From an uncultured Eubacteriales bacterium (GTDB taxonomy: Bacteria > Bacillota > Clostridia > Oscillospirales > UBA644), in assembly GCA_934481505.1 (NCBI GenBank), contig CAKSPP010000073.1, positions 1 to 6,872 on the forward strand: a stretch of DNA of 6,872 nt, in the 5' to 3' direction. The translations under genes and the position numbers were made by a program. Shown one piece after another: positions 6,220 to 6,872 of this stretch. Position 1 is the first letter of the stretch, and every line of letters begins with the position of its first letter. The notes below the pieces were generated by a model. It saw only the letters and a list, made by a program, of their open reading frames with translations, had not been told where the DNA came from and ran no database searches.

Positions 6220-6226
6220 TATTTTG

Positions 6227-6640
6227 ATGAATATTGCGTTGATTGCAAGCGATAAGAAAAAAGAACTTATGGTTCAGTTCTGCATTGCCTACGGCGGAAT
6301 TCTCGAAAAACACCGTATCTGTGCGACGGCAACGACGGGAAAAATCGTTTCCGACGCAACCGGACTTGAAGTCTACCGCTTTTTACGCGGTTCGGTCGGC
6401 GGCGGCGAACAGATCGCGTCAAGGATAGCCTATAACGAAATAGATGCCCTCTTCTTTTTCAGAGACCCGATGGCGACGATAACGGCGGATTCCGAAGAAT
6501 GGACGCTTCTCCGCCTTTGCGATATACATAATATTCCGCTTGCCACAAATATCGCTACCGCGGAAATTTTGGTTCAGGCTATAGCAAGGGGAGACCTTGA
6601 CTGGCGTGAAACCTACGATAAATCAAAACAGCTTTTTTGA
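6227..6640 (+). CDS. mgsA: Methylglyoxal synthase family protein with altered active site
   Basis: This 137-residue protein aligns without gaps to small methylglyoxal synthases, cytosolic enzymes that convert dihydroxyacetone phosphate to methylglyoxal and phosphate. Family landmarks are clear: MNIALIASDKKKELM (1-15), the phosphate-binding TATTG (34-38), FFFRDPM (76-82) and NIPLATNIATAEILV (102-116). Against the E. coli enzyme (offset 11 residues, from memory), D20, K23, T45, T47, T48, G66 and D91 are kept as D9, K12, T34, T36, T37, G55 and D80. However, H19 is S8, S65 is R54, the catalytic base D71 is G60 (followed by E61), H98 is A87 and D101 is E90. The frame is intact and the fold conserved, so this is not simple decay. 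The true substrate may differ, or the protein may have become a binding or regulatory one. It lies 13 bases after the MinD-like gene. Confidence 0.85.
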   Translation: MNIALIASDKKKELMVQFCIAYGGILEKHRICATATTGKIVSDATGLEVYRFLRGSVGGGEQIASRIAYNEIDALFFFRDPMATITADSEEWTLLRLCDIHNIPLATNIATAEILVQAIARGDLDWRETYDKSKQLF

Positions 6641-6645
6641 GAAAC

Positions 6646-6649
6646 GGAG
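6646..6649 (+). promoter_or_regulatory. Ribosome binding site of hisS
   Basis: GGAG lies six bases before the ATG at 6656. The 12-base context ACGGAGATAAAT is also found before mreC (2059-2070, ending GACGGAGATAAAT), so two genes of this operon share nearly the same initiation sequence. Confidence 0.7.
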
Positions 6650-6655
6650 ATAAAT

Positions 6656-6872
6656 ATGCAGCAGATAAAAGCCCCGAGAGGGACAAGCGACGTTCTCGGC
6701 AAAGACAGCTATAAATGGCAGTATGTCGAAAACGCCGGAAGAGAAACAGCCGAAGTTTTCGGCTTTAAGGAAGTCAGATTTCCGACCTTTGAAGAAACCG
6801 AGCTTTTCGACAGAGGCGTCGGAGACACCACCGATATCGTTCAGAAAGAGATGTATACCTTTAATGATAAAG
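6656..6872 (+). CDS. hisS: Histidyl-tRNA synthetase, N-terminal part (runs off the window)
   Basis: The first 72 codons of a class II aminoacyl-tRNA synthetase that attaches histidine to tRNA-His are present. The start MQQIKAPRGTSDVLG matches the family opening with the APRGTxD motif. FPTFEETELFDRGVG (47-61) followed by DTTDIVQKEMYTF (62-74 or nearby) covers motif 1 and the region leading to the histidine/ATP site. Motifs 2 and 3, the HisA motifs and the anticodon-binding domain lie beyond the window end. The gene starts 15 bases after the mgsA-like stop and has no promoter or terminator in between, so it is probably co-transcribed with the shape genes. Identification is firm despite truncation; whether it is the only hisS or a HisZ-like paralogue cannot be told, though the motif-rich start favours true HisS. 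Confidence 0.94.
   Translation, partial: MQQIKAPRGTSDVLGKDSYKWQYVENAGRETAEVFGFKEVRFPTFEETELFDRGVGDTTDIVQKEMYTFNDK

Noticed and set aside
6224..6226. TTG as start of the mgsA-like gene
   Set aside because: The adjacent ATG at 6227 has better spacing to GGAGG and matches the MNIALIA start of the family.
6200..6260. Frameshift that might restore a membrane-targeting helix to the MinD-like protein
   Set aside because: The stop is followed directly by a GGAGG site and the mgsA-like start; no other frame gives the expected basic, phenylalanine-rich amphipathic helix before that gene.
1..6872. CRISPR arrays, insertion sequences, tRNA or rRNA genes
   Set aside because: No spaced direct repeats, terminal inverted repeats with transposase, cloverleaf or rRNA-like segments were seen on reading both strands.

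Overview
The window reads as a chromosomal segment from a low-to-mid-GC Gram-positive anaerobe, most likely a member of the Clostridia (Oscillospiraceae/Ruminococcaceae-like). This is inferred from strong GGAGG-type ribosome sites, a THF riboswitch upstream of a folate-family ECF S component, and the gene order mreB-mreC-mreD-PBP2-minD-mgsA-hisS. Taxonomy is judged from gene content only; no search was run.

Layout: (i) Positions 1-75 hold a possible C-terminal scrap of a + strand gene and a strong intrinsic terminator that probably serves genes on both sides. (ii) 75-827 is a minus-strand unit: sigma-A-like promoter, THF riboswitch aptamer, a putative expression platform next to the ribosome site, and a folT-like S component. 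(iii) 618-1057 is the divergent intergenic region, carrying this leader and a + strand promoter about 75 bases before mreB. (iv) 1058-6872 is a compact + strand operon of seven genes with gaps of 15 bases or less or ATGA overlaps: mreB, mreC, mreD, a class B penicillin-binding protein (PBP2/MrdA type), a MinD-like ATPase, an MgsA-family protein, and the first 72 codons of hisS, which runs off the window.

Functionally, the first four operon genes encode core parts of the elongasome: the MreB filament, the MreC and MreD membrane scaffold, and the transpeptidase that crosslinks lateral-wall peptidoglycan. RodA is not in the window. The MinD-like gene sits where Clostridia often carry minCDE, but minC and minE are absent and the protein ends just before the usual membrane-targeting helix. 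The MgsA homologue keeps the fold and most phosphate-binding residues but has lost the catalytic aspartate and two active-site histidines. It may therefore not be a methylglyoxal synthase.

The most rewarding items for follow-up are the catalytically altered MgsA homologue, the orphan MinD without a membrane anchor, and a simple three-way base-pairing model for the THF riboswitch. No mobile element, CRISPR array, tRNA or rRNA was seen.
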